A stretch of 64,000 nucleotides of DNA from CAZSHG01 sp964606695 [NCBI: uncultured bacterium] (GCA_964606695.1 CAZSHG010000012.1:4770-68769), one strand, 5' to 3'. Counted from the stretch's first letter, positions 44,692 to 53,593 are shown. The notes: generated from the letters alone by a model not told the origin. Numbers and translations: made by a program.

Positions 44692-44942
44692 ACCCGTAAA
44701 TCCGCGAAATCGCTCAACCACGGCGCGGATTGACCATCTAAATCTCAGGATTGGGCATCTAAAGCCACGGGATCGCTTCTGCAAAGGGGATTTACGCCGT
44801 TTAAAAGCGCGGGAGCACCATCTAAAAGCACGGGGAGGCCGTCTAAAAGCCAGGATTGCCTTCCAAATCCACGGGAGGGCCATCTAAAAGCGCGGCTACA
44901 CCATCTAAAAGCGCGGCACGGCCATCTAAACCCCGGTTTCGC
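44692..44942. repeat. Degenerate tandem array with a 21-bp period, about 12 units
   Basis: Units begin at 44692, 44713, 44734, 44755, 44776, 44797, 44818, 44839, 44860, 44880, 44901 and 44922. All but one (20 bp) are 21 bp. The best-kept core is CCATCTAAAAGCGCGG. Units vary at many positions, as in an old array. The period is seven codons and two DNA helical turns, so short heptapeptide-repeat frames on both strands are by-products. There are no spacers as in CRISPR. Confidence 0.85.
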
Positions 44943-44959
44943 TCCCTAAATCCTTTTTT

Positions 44960-45020
44960 TAATAGACGCGGCGTCTCGCGGGACGTAAAATTGACCGCGG
45001 CGGGGACGCCGCTTCTATTA
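44960..45020. repeat. 61-bp element with 16-bp terminal inverted repeats
   Basis: The arms TAATAGACGCGGCGTC (44960-44975) and GACGCCGCTTCTATTA (45005-45020) match at 15 of 16 positions around a 29-bp centre. Seven T residues precede the left arm. It resembles a miniature inverted-repeat element or a very stable RNA hairpin. It directly follows the 21-bp array. Confidence 0.7.
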
Positions 45021-45046
45021 GGTGGGGGTGGGCGCTTTGCGATTAT

Positions 45047-45132
45047 TTGTAGAAGATTTCTCGTCGCTTCGATTCTCCCATACGGGTTTCCCATACGGGT
45101 TTCCTTCGGTCACAAGCACTCGAAATGACAGC
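45047..45132. repeat. Relic of the dispersed palindromic repeat
   Basis: AGATTTCTCG near the left and CTCGAAATGACA near the right match one half of the palindromic repeat inside the Ntn hydrolase gene. A direct repeat of CCCATACGGGTTT (two copies, about 45077-45102) lies between them. It reads as a rearranged half element just past the end of the outer-membrane protein gene. Confidence 0.55.
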
Positions 45133-45145
45133 GAGAGGGGGTGTT

Positions 45146-45886
45146 TTACGGGTAAACGTATTGCAGTTCGACGATGTTGACGCTCTGTTTGCCCACGACA
45201 TAGGTTGCCTGCGTTTCGTGGTCGTAGCCCTGAAATTTTTGCAGGATCGAGAAGCGATAGGCCAGGGTCATTTCGCCGTAGCCGCCGGGGGAGAAGGTCC
45301 AGTAGGGTTTGAGTGTGAGGGCGTTGCCCTCGTAAGCGTCCCAGCTTATATCGTTTTCCGTGTATGTGCGTCCCAGTTCGACTTTTGCATTTACAATCCA
45401 ATCAAGTGCCACGCCACTTCCCTGTAACTGCTCGATTGGCAGGCCGAGGTCGAGGCCGACGATGTGGCTGATCATCTCGCCGGCCACCGCATAGACCTTG
45501 CCGCGGAGGAACCTGTAGCTGAGGCCACCGTGGAAAAAGGGCGGGACGTGAACTTCCGCTCCGGCCGAGGCGTCGCCCAGCGCCGCGAAATCGTCGGTGA
45601 AGGGGAACATGCCCATGATGCGCACCGGGAAAGCGAACCATCCGCCGTGGAAACCGATGGTTGGTGTAAGGCGGAATCCCATCTCCGGGACGGGGAACCA
45701 TGTAACGTCGCCGTCTGCGGAATCCAGGGGGAAGACCATCAGCGGGAAGTGGATGAGGATTTCGCCGCGCAGGAATTTATCCTGAAGCGAATCGGCTATC
45801 GCGGCCTGCAGAGAATCGCGATTAACTCCCGCAAATAGCGATATGGTAAGGATTAGAAGGGCTATAATAATGAATGCGTATTTCAT
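45146..45886 (-). CDS. Predicted outer-membrane beta-barrel protein of unknown function
   Basis: This 246-residue protein has a signal peptide (FIIIALLILTISLFAG). The rest alternates aromatic and glycine residues in amphipathic strands (FHGGLSYRFLRGKVYAVAG, GEMTLAYRF). It ends with a strand finishing in YVYP, as outer-membrane proteins often do. Length would suit an 8- to 10-strand barrel. I do not recognise the family. Its ATG overlaps the aminotransferase stop by 4 bases, so the two are co-translated although their roles look unrelated. Confidence 0.7.
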   Translation of the reverse strand: MKYAFIIIALLILTISLFAGVNRDSLQAAIADSLQDKFLRGEILIHFPLMVFPLDSADGDVTWFPVPEMGFRLTPTIGFHGGWFAFPVRIMGMFPFTDDFAALGDASAGAEVHVPPFFHGGLSYRFLRGKVYAVAGEMISHIVGLDLGLPIEQLQGSGVALDWIVNAKVELGRTYTENDISWDAYEGNALTLKPYWTFSPGGYGEMTLAYRFSILQKFQGYDHETQATYVVGKQSVNIVELQYVYP

Positions 45887-47025
45887 ATAGTTATCCTCGA
45901 TAGTCGTTCGATTCCGAGTTCGATGTCCTCGTCCGTTAGTGTGAGCGAGAAGCGGACGAATCCTTCGCCGCCCTTACCCATAGCGCTTCCGGGGAGAACG
46001 ACCACGCCTGCTTCTTCGATCAGTTTCTTCGCAAATTCCGCGCTGGTGGTGCCCTCCGGGATTTTCGCCCAGACGTAGAAAGTCGCGGGAGTAGGGAAGA
46101 GTTTCCAGCCGAGGTCTAATAATCCTTGCCGAAGCCTGTCCACTCTGCGTTTGTAGATTTTTACCACGGGTGGAATAAGGTTAGCGTAGTCGTCCATAGC
46201 AGTTATCGCGGCCTTTTGAATGGGGCGAAAGACTCCAGAGTCGATGTTTTTTTTGAGAGCACCGAGTGCCGCAATTACGTCGGAGTTGCCCGCGACAAAG
46301 GCGACTCGCCAGCCGCACATCGAGTATGGTTTGCTGAGCGAATGGATTTCCACCGCGACGTCTTTGCCACCCTGTGCGATTGGTCCGGTTGGACGGCGGT
46401 CGTAGTAAAGTTCGGCGTAAGCGGCGTCGTTGACCAGGATGAATCTCATTTCCCGCGCCTTTATAATTGCGTCTCGCCAGAATTCTTCCGGGGCGTCCTG
46501 GCCGGTGGGATTGTTCGGGTAGTTCAGCCATAGGAGTTTGGTGTCCGATGGGATATCGCCCAGGTCGGGCAGGAACCCGAGTTCGGGCCGAAGTTTGATC
46601 GGGACGGCTTTGCCTCCGGCAAAGACAATCCCCGCTTTGTAAACCGGATATGCCGGATCGGGGTAACAAGCTGTCTCGTCGGGATTCAGCACCGCCAGCG
46701 GCAGGTGCGCGATACCCTCCTTCGAGCCGATAAGCGCGAGGATTTCCGATTCCGGGTCGAGTTTGACGTGCCATCGATTGAGAAAATACCTTACCGCCGA
46801 CTTGCGGAAATCAGATTCGCCGGAATAGCCGGGGTATTTATGGGCGCTTGCCTCGCTGAGAGCCGCAACAAGCGCGCCCTGAATATGTTTGTCCGTGGGA
46901 ATATCCGGGTCGCCGACACCGAAATCCACAACGCGCATACGCTTCTGTGCTTCGGCCTTCGCGCGGTCTATCTCGGCGAAGGGGTATTCGAGAAATGGTT
47001 TTAATCTGTCCGCGTATCTTTCCAT
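45883..47025 (-). CDS. PLP-dependent class I/II aminotransferase, LL-diaminopimelate aminotransferase-like
   Basis: The 380-residue enzyme has the fold type I markers: VVDFGVGDPDIPTD near the start, YPGYSGESDFRKS, WLNYPNNPTG with the substrate- and PLP-contacting Asn (about 165-175), NDAAYAELYYD, and SLSKPYSMCGWRVAF with the Schiff-base lysine (about residue 230). The GxxDIPT and YP-YxGxxxFR stretches resemble DapL and related alanine or aspartate aminotransferases. DapL makes LL-diaminopimelate for lysine and peptidoglycan. That specificity needs alignment, and no other lysine genes are here. The ATG is confirmed by conserved N-terminal sequence. Confidence 0.9.
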   Translation of the reverse strand: MERYADRLKPFLEYPFAEIDRAKAEAQKRMRVVDFGVGDPDIPTDKHIQGALVAALSEASAHKYPGYSGESDFRKSAVRYFLNRWHVKLDPESEILALIGSKEGIAHLPLAVLNPDETACYPDPAYPVYKAGIVFAGGKAVPIKLRPELGFLPDLGDIPSDTKLLWLNYPNNPTGQDAPEEFWRDAIIKAREMRFILVNDAAYAELYYDRRPTGPIAQGGKDVAVEIHSLSKPYSMCGWRVAFVAGNSDVIAALGALKKNIDSGVFRPIQKAAITAMDDYANLIPPVVKIYKRRVDRLRQGLLDLGWKLFPTPATFYVWAKIPEGTTSAEFAKKLIEEAGVVVLPGSAMGKGGEGFVRFSLTLTDEDIELGIERLSRITI

Positions 47026-47040
47026 AACTCTCTAAAACTA

Positions 47041-47063
47041 CTTGTAAATAGCCATTTTACAAG
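47041..47063. promoter_or_regulatory. Dyad in the divergent aminotransferase/symporter intergenic region
   Basis: CTTGTAAA (47041-47048) and TTTACAAG (47056-47063) form a perfect 8-bp inverted repeat with a 7-bp spacer, 15 bases upstream of the aminotransferase start. It may be an operator. TATAAT at 47106-47111 lacks a convincing -35. Confidence 0.4.
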
Positions 47064-47157
47064 GGATTTTTTGATCTTGTCCGAATAAATGATTCTATTT
47101 TTAGTTATAATTATAAATAGCTTGCAATCGGGGGATTTTCTATGTAAATTTGTCAGA

Positions 47158-48780
47158 ATGACAAACGATGTGAACATAACGCTCTCTATTTTCGAAATCC
47201 TCGGCGGCGTGGCTCTGTTTTTGTATGGCATAAAACAGGTTACGAAATCGCTCGAGGATTTCGCGGGTGCCAGCCTGAAGATGATAATAACTCAGTTGAC
47301 GAAAAGCCGGCTACGCGGGTTCTTTATCGGAATCACCACGGCACTTTCACTTCAATCTTCGGGCGCGGTTATGCTTATGCTGGTCGCATTCGCCAATTCC
47401 GGATTACTGGTAGTCCAGGAATCGGTCAGTATTATGCTCGGCGCGGGAGTCGGAACGACTTTGACGGTTCAGTTGCTGGCGTTTAGAATCCACAATTGGG
47501 CACCGGCGATGCTTTTAGTCGGGTTCATAGTTTACCGGACGACTAAAGGCCGTGTGAGGGAATTCGGCAAAGCGATTTTCGCTTTTGGGTTGGTATTCCT
47601 CGGTATGCACCTTATTACTATGGGTTCTGCGCCGCTATCTAACGATCCCTTTTTCCCCGTTACCGTTGACTTCTTCCTGCAGACGCCCTTTTTTGCGGTA
47701 GTATTGGCGGCTATTCTGGCTTTCGTTTTCCAATCCAGCGCGGCTGTTTTAGGGATAATGCTTACTCTGGCGTTTAACGATATTATAGGAATAGAAGCCG
47801 CCATACCGTTCATAGTTGGAGCGAATATCGGCAGTTGCGGTATCGCGTTCCTGGGTGCGTCGGGAGGAAAATCCAGCGGATATAGAATCGCATCCGCGGA
47901 ACTCGTTTCCCGGCTGACTACTGGAATAATCGTATTTATCCTTGCGAGATATTACGCCGATTTAGTATCGTTAATCACCCAATCTCCGGCGAGGCAATTG
48001 GCGCATATGCATACGCTGTTCGCATTGACATCGGCTATGATATTTCTGCCGCTATCAAAACTTCTAGCTAGAGTCGCTACGATTTTCGTTCCTAAAACTG
48101 CCGGGGAGGATGAATTCAGGCCGATTTATATCGACCATCGTGCACTATCAAATCCACCGGTGGCCTTGGGAAGTGCGGCACGTGAAGTTCTTCGCCAGGG
48201 GGATATCGTCCTGTCGATGATGGACGATATGATGATAGCGTTGAGCAAAACCGACAGGAATATGCTGAATGCAATTGTGGCCAGGGACGATAAGGTCGAT
48301 GAGTTACAGGAAAACATTGTCCAATATCTGACGAAACTCAACGAATCCGAACTCTCGGAAAAGGAGGCGATTGCCGAAAGACAGTTGCTGACCTTTACTC
48401 TCGAACTCGAACATATCGCGGACGTAATCAGCAAAGATATTTCCCGTCATATCGAGAAGCGGCTGGAAGAGGGGTATTATTTTTCCGAAGAGGGCTGGAA
48501 AGAGATAATGGAATATATGAATAAGGTGCGCGGACTTCTCCGGCAGGGGCTCGATGCAATACCGCTTCGCGATGAAAGGCTCGCACGGGATATTATCGAG
48601 CAAACTAAAGAAATGGTCGTTACGCAACGCGAACTTACTCGAAGTCATATCGATAGGCTACATGCGGGCGTGAAACTTTCCGCGGAAACGAGCGCAATAC
48701 ACCTAGATTTAATCACGGACGTAGCGAGGATAGCCCTACACGTCTCTCACATCGCTTACGCAATATTGGGCAAGGTGTAA
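47158..48780 (+). CDS. Na+/phosphate symporter (NptA/YjbB-type) with PhoU-like C-terminal domain
   Basis: The membrane half (about residues 1-320) has the two inverted Na/Pi repeats with the QSS motifs LQSSGAVMLMLVAF and FQSSAAVLGIML, and GVGTTLTVQLLAF. The cytoplasmic half (about 345-540) is a PhoU-like helical bundle (VARDDKVDELQENIVQYL, ELEHIADVISKDI). The family takes up phosphate with sodium, or exports it in YjbB-type proteins. I start at the ATG at 47158 because the upstream in-frame extension does not look like the family; no clear Shine-Dalgarno is seen. Its stop overlaps the histidine kinase start by one base, suggesting regulation by the two-component pair behind it. Confidence 0.92.
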   Translation: MTNDVNITLSIFEILGGVALFLYGIKQVTKSLEDFAGASLKMIITQLTKSRLRGFFIGITTALSLQSSGAVMLMLVAFANSGLLVVQESVSIMLGAGVGTTLTVQLLAFRIHNWAPAMLLVGFIVYRTTKGRVREFGKAIFAFGLVFLGMHLITMGSAPLSNDPFFPVTVDFFLQTPFFAVVLAAILAFVFQSSAAVLGIMLTLAFNDIIGIEAAIPFIVGANIGSCGIAFLGASGGKSSGYRIASAELVSRLTTGIIVFILARYYADLVSLITQSPARQLAHMHTLFALTSAMIFLPLSKLLARVATIFVPKTAGEDEFRPIYIDHRALSNPPVALGSAAREVLRQGDIVLSMMDDMMIALSKTDRNMLNAIVARDDKVDELQENIVQYLTKLNESELSEKEAIAERQLLTFTLELEHIADVISKDISRHIEKRLEEGYYFSEEGWKEIMEYMNKVRGLLRQGLDAIPLRDERLARDIIEQTKEMVVTQRELTRSHIDRLHAGVKLSAETSAIHLDLITDVARIALHVSHIAYAILGKV

Positions 48781-50054
48781 TGAGACGGGAAGAACGTAAA
48801 AGATTCCTCTCCCTGGCAATTCGTGCGGCTATCGTATTTATCGTGGTTGTCGGCGCGGCATTCGTTATCAGCCGGTTTTTCCTGTCCGATTTTTCCGATA
48901 CCCTCCTCGAAGCAACGTTATCGGACGCTCTGACCGACACGCGCGAAATGGGCGAGCTTATTTCCGAAAGGTTGAACCAGGGATTTATCTCGCCGACCGA
49001 CCGAGCGAGAATAAGCCAGACGATGGATAAGTATGGGTTTATATACATTGTCGCCGCGGATAAGGACGGGGGAGTCGTATTCAACATGGGATTGAAAGAA
49101 GCCAAGGCTTTCTCCAAATACCACGATATAGGGATTTTCCCGCGAGTGCTTACGGGACAGAATTTGAGGATACCGGTTTATGACGCCGTTGTGCTGATGC
49201 CCGATAATCGATATTTGCACGCCGGCATCCCTCAGGAAGGACTTACGCCGGAACTCGCCAAGGTCACGGATATGGCTGGAAATGTCCTGGGGATTCTTTT
49301 TGCGCTGGCATTGGGGCTTATTTCCGTGGCGGTTACTTACGTTATCGTCATGCTCCGACGCGTGAAATTCCTCCGAAGCGAAATGGAACGGCAAAGCAGA
49401 CTCGTATATCTGGGAGAGATTGCCGGTAGCCTCGCCCACGAAATCCGCAATCCCCTGAACACGATTAATATGAACGTGCAGTTATTAGAGGAACAACTCG
49501 CTAACAAAGATGAAAAGACCGTCGGCAAGATACATCGCGTGCGCAATGAAGTCATTCGGCTGGATAACATTCTGACGAGTTTCCTTCGATTCGCCCGACC
49601 ACCGAAATTGTCGTTGAAGAAGGTCGATGTAAAAGACGTAATCATGCGAATAGAGGATTTTTTCGGGCCGGAGGTCGAGGGCGCGGGAATCCATCTGGAG
49701 GTCGATATTCCCGACGATTTGCCACCGATTAACGGCGACAAGGAGCAGTTACGTCAGCTTTTCCTCAATCTACTGTTGAACGCGCGAGACGCCACCGGCA
49801 GAGGCGGGAAAATAAAGATAAAGGGCTGGAAAACTCCGCGGAGAGTGCATGTATCCATAGAAGACGACGGTTGTGGAATCGATAAAAAAGAACTCGAAAA
49901 TATTTTTGAACCCTATGTAACGAGCAAAGAGGAAGGAACTGGTGTAGGACTTGCGATAGTTAGAAGAATAATTATGGATCACGGAGGAAGCATAAGAGTG
50001 GAAAGCGCAGTGGGAAAGGGAACTAAATTTACCGTATCGCTATCCAAACGATAA
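48780..50054 (+). CDS. NtrB-like membrane histidine kinase
   Basis: Two membrane segments (about 12-34 and 168-192) frame a periplasmic sensor region of about 130 residues. The transmitter has the H box GSLAHEIRNPLNTI with His220 as the phosphorylation site, then the ATPase boxes NLLLNARDAT (N), IEDDGCGI (G1), FEPYVTSKEEGTGVGLAIV (F and G2). The H-box type is that of kinases which control sigma-54 activators. The partner is the NtrC-like regulator 13 bp downstream. Signal and target genes are unknown; the upstream phosphate symporter is translationally coupled and may be part of the circuit. Confidence 0.95.
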   Translation: MRREERKRFLSLAIRAAIVFIVVVGAAFVISRFFLSDFSDTLLEATLSDALTDTREMGELISERLNQGFISPTDRARISQTMDKYGFIYIVAADKDGGVVFNMGLKEAKAFSKYHDIGIFPRVLTGQNLRIPVYDAVVLMPDNRYLHAGIPQEGLTPELAKVTDMAGNVLGILFALALGLISVAVTYVIVMLRRVKFLRSEMERQSRLVYLGEIAGSLAHEIRNPLNTINMNVQLLEEQLANKDEKTVGKIHRVRNEVIRLDNILTSFLRFARPPKLSLKKVDVKDVIMRIEDFFGPEVEGAGIHLEVDIPDDLPPINGDKEQLRQLFLNLLLNARDATGRGGKIKIKGWKTPRRVHVSIEDDGCGIDKKELENIFEPYVTSKEEGTGVGLAIVRRIIMDHGGSIRVESAVGKGTKFTVSLSKR

Positions 50055-50067
50055 AATAGAGTGAAAT

Positions 50068-51420
50068 ATGGATAAAGAAATTAAAAAAGATATGATACTC
50101 ATAGTCGAGGACGATTCGGCGGAACTCGAGACCTTGTCTGAGGTTCTGGCTGGCGACGATCGCCAGATTTATGCCGCGCAGACGGGAGAACAGGGCGTTA
50201 AAAAGCTCGAAAAATTCGATATCGACCTTCTTATTACCGACCTTATGTTACCCGGCCAAATCGACGGACTCGAACTCCTGCGAATAGCGCGCGAGGATAA
50301 CGAAACCGCGGTAATCCTGGTCACCGGGCACGGCTCGGTGGATTCCGCAATTTCCGCGATGAAACAGGGCGCGCACGATTACCTCACAAAGCCCGTCGAT
50401 ATTCGCAGAATCCGCGCGGTAGCCGAAAAGGCTCTGGAAGTCTCACACATGGCAAGGCGGCAGAAGGAGTTGGAAGAGGCAATCCGAGCAGATTCGGCGT
50501 TTATGGGGATTATCGGTGAATCGACAGCGATGAAAAAGGTGTTCGACAGAATTCGGCTCTCAGCGCCGATCGATTCGACAGTCCTTATTACCGGCGAAAG
50601 CGGCACCGGCAAGGAACTCGTCGCGGATGCCATACATAAACTATCGAACAGGGCGGAAGGCCCGCTTATCAAGGTGAATTGCAGTGCAATCCCGGAATCG
50701 CTCATGGAGAGCGAATTGTTCGGCTATCGTAAAGGTGCGTTCACTGGCGCGACCGATAGCCGCCCCGGTAAGTTCGAGCTCTCCGATGGCGGAACTATCG
50801 TCCTGGACGAAATCGGCGACGTCCCGCTAAAATTACAACCGAAACTTCTGCGTGTGCTGGAAAACTCCACAGTCGAACGGCTGGGCGGACATGAATCGAA
50901 AAAACTCGATTTGCGTGTTATATCCTCGACGAACCGCAATCTCGACCAGGCAGTCGAGAATAAAGAGTTCCGAGGTGATTTGTTATACAGACTACGGGTC
51001 GTAACAATCAACCTTCCGCCCTTGAGGGAACGGAAAGAGGATATTCCACTACTAATAGACAATTTCCTCGCGAAATTATCCGCCCGACTCGGACGCAAGT
51101 TCGAGGGGCTTTCCGAGGAGGCTATGGATATTTTCATGGATTATGACTGGCCAGGCAACGTCCGGGAATTGAAACACGCCCTCGAACAAATGGCGGTATT
51201 CAGCGGAGACAATATATTGTCGAATGTCCCGGAAGTGTTGCTTGGAAGGAAAAAGAAACCGTCCTCAGACCTTTCGTGCGTCCCAATAAAGGATCTGGAG
51301 AAGCAGGCTATTCTGCAAACCCTCCAGGAAGTGGATGGCGATAAGAAACGAGCCGCGCAAATCCTGGGTATCGGTCTGAGGACGCTGTATCGCAAACTCG
51401 AAGAATACGGTCAGGTTTGA
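50068..51420 (+). CDS. NtrC-family sigma-54-dependent response regulator
   Basis: The receiver domain (1-120) has Asp15-Asp16, the phosphorylated Asp58 in ITDLM and Lys108 in LTKPV. The AAA+ domain (about 147-375) has Walker A GESGTGKE (176-183), the sigma-54-contacting GAFTGA loop (223-228) and the arginine-finger region with RGDLLYRLRV. A Fis-type helix-turn-helix closes the protein (KKRAAQILGIGLRTLYRKLEEY). All parts needed for activation of sigma-54 promoters are present. I found no convincing sigma-54 promoter (GG-N10-GC) in the window, so its targets probably lie elsewhere. Confidence 0.97.
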   Translation: MDKEIKKDMILIVEDDSAELETLSEVLAGDDRQIYAAQTGEQGVKKLEKFDIDLLITDLMLPGQIDGLELLRIAREDNETAVILVTGHGSVDSAISAMKQGAHDYLTKPVDIRRIRAVAEKALEVSHMARRQKELEEAIRADSAFMGIIGESTAMKKVFDRIRLSAPIDSTVLITGESGTGKELVADAIHKLSNRAEGPLIKVNCSAIPESLMESELFGYRKGAFTGATDSRPGKFELSDGGTIVLDEIGDVPLKLQPKLLRVLENSTVERLGGHESKKLDLRVISSTNRNLDQAVENKEFRGDLLYRLRVVTINLPPLRERKEDIPLLIDNFLAKLSARLGRKFEGLSEEAMDIFMDYDWPGNVRELKHALEQMAVFSGDNILSNVPEVLLGRKKKPSSDLSCVPIKDLEKQAILQTLQEVDGDKKRAAQILGIGLRTLYRKLEEYGQV

Positions 51421-51445
51421 AAATAATAATATTCAGGGAGGAAAA

Positions 51446-52288
51446 ATGAAAATTACAGGGACATCTATCGTTGTGCTTATTATGATGATTTTCGTTTTAA
51501 GCGCTTTTAGTGCGGATTGGATGGCTCCATCGAAATACGGCGATAAAGGCCATCTCGTGGGCGGTAAAACGAAATGGACATACCATGAAATCGATAAGAA
51601 GAATTCTATTGCATGGAAAACGGAAGGGCCTCGTTCCGTCGAGATTTTCGTGCGTGCCCCCGACGAAGGGGAAAAGATATTCGCTATTTATATCGACGGA
51701 GATAAATACAAAGAGGTTAAATTCAAGGAAAAGCTATCGGATAAATATACAATAAGCATCGAAGAGACCAAACCGGTACCGGTTACAGAGGCATATACAC
51801 AGAAATTAAGGCTCGGTAAGGGCGACCATACCGTGCAGGTAACTTCGTCGCAGACTCTTTATGTGAGGATGAATAACCTCACGAAGAAATCGAAGTCGAT
51901 AGCGCCCTCCGCCTATGAGAAATCGCTGTCGTTGATAACCGGCGATACCAAAACGACTTACTACTCGGCGTCTCGTGAGAAGCCGGTCGTTTTCGAATAT
52001 AACGGATCGGGAACCCTGACAGTATGGACACGATTGGCGTTCAACGAATCGATGAAGGGAACACAGCATTATACTATTGTAATAGAAAACGATGAAGACA
52101 CCCCTCGTCGAATGAAGCTCGAAACGGTAATCTCGGAGACATCGACCTGGAGTAACGACAGCGGAGTTATTCCCGGTAAGGCAAGGAGATTCGAGCTTAA
52201 ACTCGGAAAGGGCAAGCACAAGTTAACCTTCCGCCCGGACGACACAACCGCGCCCTATTGTGCGATTCGATTCAAGATGTCAGCTTAG
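51446..52288 (+). CDS. Exported two-domain beta-sandwich protein of unknown function
   Basis: A signal peptide (VVLIMMIFVLSAFSA) precedes two related beta-rich halves of about 120 residues. Each contains a K-T-x-T/W-Y strand early and a LRLGKGDHTVQV or LKLGKGKHKLTF strand late, so the protein arose by internal duplication. The LGKG-HK/T pattern is like carbohydrate-binding or Ig-like modules, but I cannot name a family. An AGGGAGGAAAAA site places the ATG with confidence. It sits 25 bp after the NtrC-like gene and 21 bp before serS, so it may belong to the regulator's operon. Likely periplasmic or surface. Confidence 0.75.
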   Translation: MKITGTSIVVLIMMIFVLSAFSADWMAPSKYGDKGHLVGGKTKWTYHEIDKKNSIAWKTEGPRSVEIFVRAPDEGEKIFAIYIDGDKYKEVKFKEKLSDKYTISIEETKPVPVTEAYTQKLRLGKGDHTVQVTSSQTLYVRMNNLTKKSKSIAPSAYEKSLSLITGDTKTTYYSASREKPVVFEYNGSGTLTVWTRLAFNESMKGTQHYTIVIENDEDTPRRMKLETVISETSTWSNDSGVIPGKARRFELKLGKGKHKLTFRPDDTTAPYCAIRFKMSA

Positions 52289-52309
52289 TCGAAAGGATGC
52301 AGGAATTAA

Positions 52310-53593
52310 ATGTTAGATATCAGATATATCCGCGATCATACGAACGTAGTGAAACTTGCCTGCCGGAACAAGGGAGAGCCGGATGTATTAGACGAACTTA
52401 TTTCCGTTGACGAGAAGCGGCGTAAGGTTCAACAGGGGGCCGACGACCTGCGCCATAAGCAAAAGGAATTATCGGCGGAAGTGGGGAAGGCCTTCAAGAC
52501 CGGCGATAAAGGGACGGCGCTGAAACTGAAAGCCCGGGCCAAAGAGATGTCCGAAGAAGTTAAATCGCTGGAGGACGAGCAAAGGGAAATCGAGGCGGAA
52601 TTCGAATCGTTGATGTTGCGTGTCCCGAATATACCGGCACCGGAAGTCCCTGTAGGTGGAGAGGACGCTAATGTTATAATTTCCGAATGGGGCGATATGC
52701 CGGAATTCGATTTTCGGCCGCGCGATCACCTCGACCTGGGGAACTTGTTGGGTGTCCTCGATATGGAGCGTGGCGCAAAGGTCGCGGGTAGCGCGTTCCC
52801 CGTTTTAAGGGGGGATGGCGCGAGGATGTCCCGCGCTCTCATAGCCATGATGTTGGATATTCACCGCGAAAGTGGATTTGTGGAAATCGAACCGCCTTTC
52901 CTCTCAAACCGTTCGGCAATGATAGGTTCCGCACAACTGCCCAAGCTGGAAGCCGACATGTATCATATCGTCGAAGACGATTTCTTCCTTATCCCCACTT
53001 CAGAGGTGCCGATAACCAATCTTCACGCGGGCGAAATCCTCGCGGAATCCGATCTGCCGATATACTATGCCGGATTCTCCGCGAATTTCCGCAGGGAGGC
53101 CGGTTCCTACGGCGCGGATACAAGGGGGCTACTTAGAGTCCACCAGTTCGATAAAGTCGAGATAGTGAAACTCGTCCGCCCGGAAGATTCCGTCGATGAA
53201 CATGAATCCCTCCTTAAACAGGCCGAATATGTCCTGCAGAAACTCGAAATACCATACAGAATAAAACTCCTCGCGTCCGGCGATATGTCCTTCGCTTCTC
53301 ACAAGATCTACGATATCGAGATATGGGCGGAGGGCGAACAGCGGTGGCTGGAGGTTTCGAGTTGCACTAATTTCCTGGATTTTCAGGCGAGGAGGGCGAA
53401 TATAAGGTATCGTCCGGAAAATGGCGGCGCATTGAGATTCATTCATACACTCAACGCCAGCGGAGTCGCGCTACCGAGATTATTGGTCGCAATCTGGGAG
53501 AACAACCAGACCGACCGCGGAACGGTTAATATCCCTGAGGCTTTGCGTCCCTATATGGCGGGACAGTCGGAAATAACCCCCGATATCCCCTAA
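52310..53593 (+). CDS. serS: Seryl-tRNA synthetase
   Basis: The 427-residue enzyme charges tRNA-Ser and tRNA-Sec. It has the N-terminal tRNA-binding coiled coil (about 30-105) starting MLDIRYIRDHTNVV. Class II motifs follow: motif 1 around FVEIEPPFLSN, TSEVPITNLHAGEIL, motif 2 FRREAGSYGADTRGLLRVHQF (about 262-282; quoted in part from the family pattern), the SCTNFLDFQARR serine-pocket region and motif 3 with LPRLLVAIWENNQ. Length is normal. A stretch GAALRF-like (GGALRFIHTLNASGVALP) is complete. The last base overlaps the start of the PorY-like kinase gene. Confidence 0.98.
   Translation: MLDIRYIRDHTNVVKLACRNKGEPDVLDELISVDEKRRKVQQGADDLRHKQKELSAEVGKAFKTGDKGTALKLKARAKEMSEEVKSLEDEQREIEAEFESLMLRVPNIPAPEVPVGGEDANVIISEWGDMPEFDFRPRDHLDLGNLLGVLDMERGAKVAGSAFPVLRGDGARMSRALIAMMLDIHRESGFVEIEPPFLSNRSAMIGSAQLPKLEADMYHIVEDDFFLIPTSEVPITNLHAGEILAESDLPIYYAGFSANFRREAGSYGADTRGLLRVHQFDKVEIVKLVRPEDSVDEHESLLKQAEYVLQKLEIPYRIKLLASGDMSFASHKIYDIEIWAEGEQRWLEVSSCTNFLDFQARRANIRYRPENGGALRFIHTLNASGVALPRLLVAIWENNQTDRGTVNIPEALRPYMAGQSEITPDIP

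Larger units (their letters stand above)
44375..45145. other. Gene-free, repeat-rich interval
   Basis: This 771-bp interval between the CapA-like gene and the outer-membrane protein gene holds no gene that I can support. From left to right it has an A/T-rich leader (44375-44455), a spaced inverted repeat (44518-44573), a 21-bp tandem array (44692-44942), a 61-bp inverted-repeat element (44960-45020), and a half copy of the dispersed palindromic repeat (45047-45132). No tRNA-like fold was noticed. Confidence 0.8.

Noticed and set aside
44692-44942. CRISPR array
   Set aside because: Units are contiguous and degenerate, with no unique spacers, no constant repeat and no cas genes.
44677-45128. 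Short frames on both strands over the 21-bp array
   Set aside because: They are heptapeptide repeats that follow from a 21-bp period; no start signal, and several frames are open at once.
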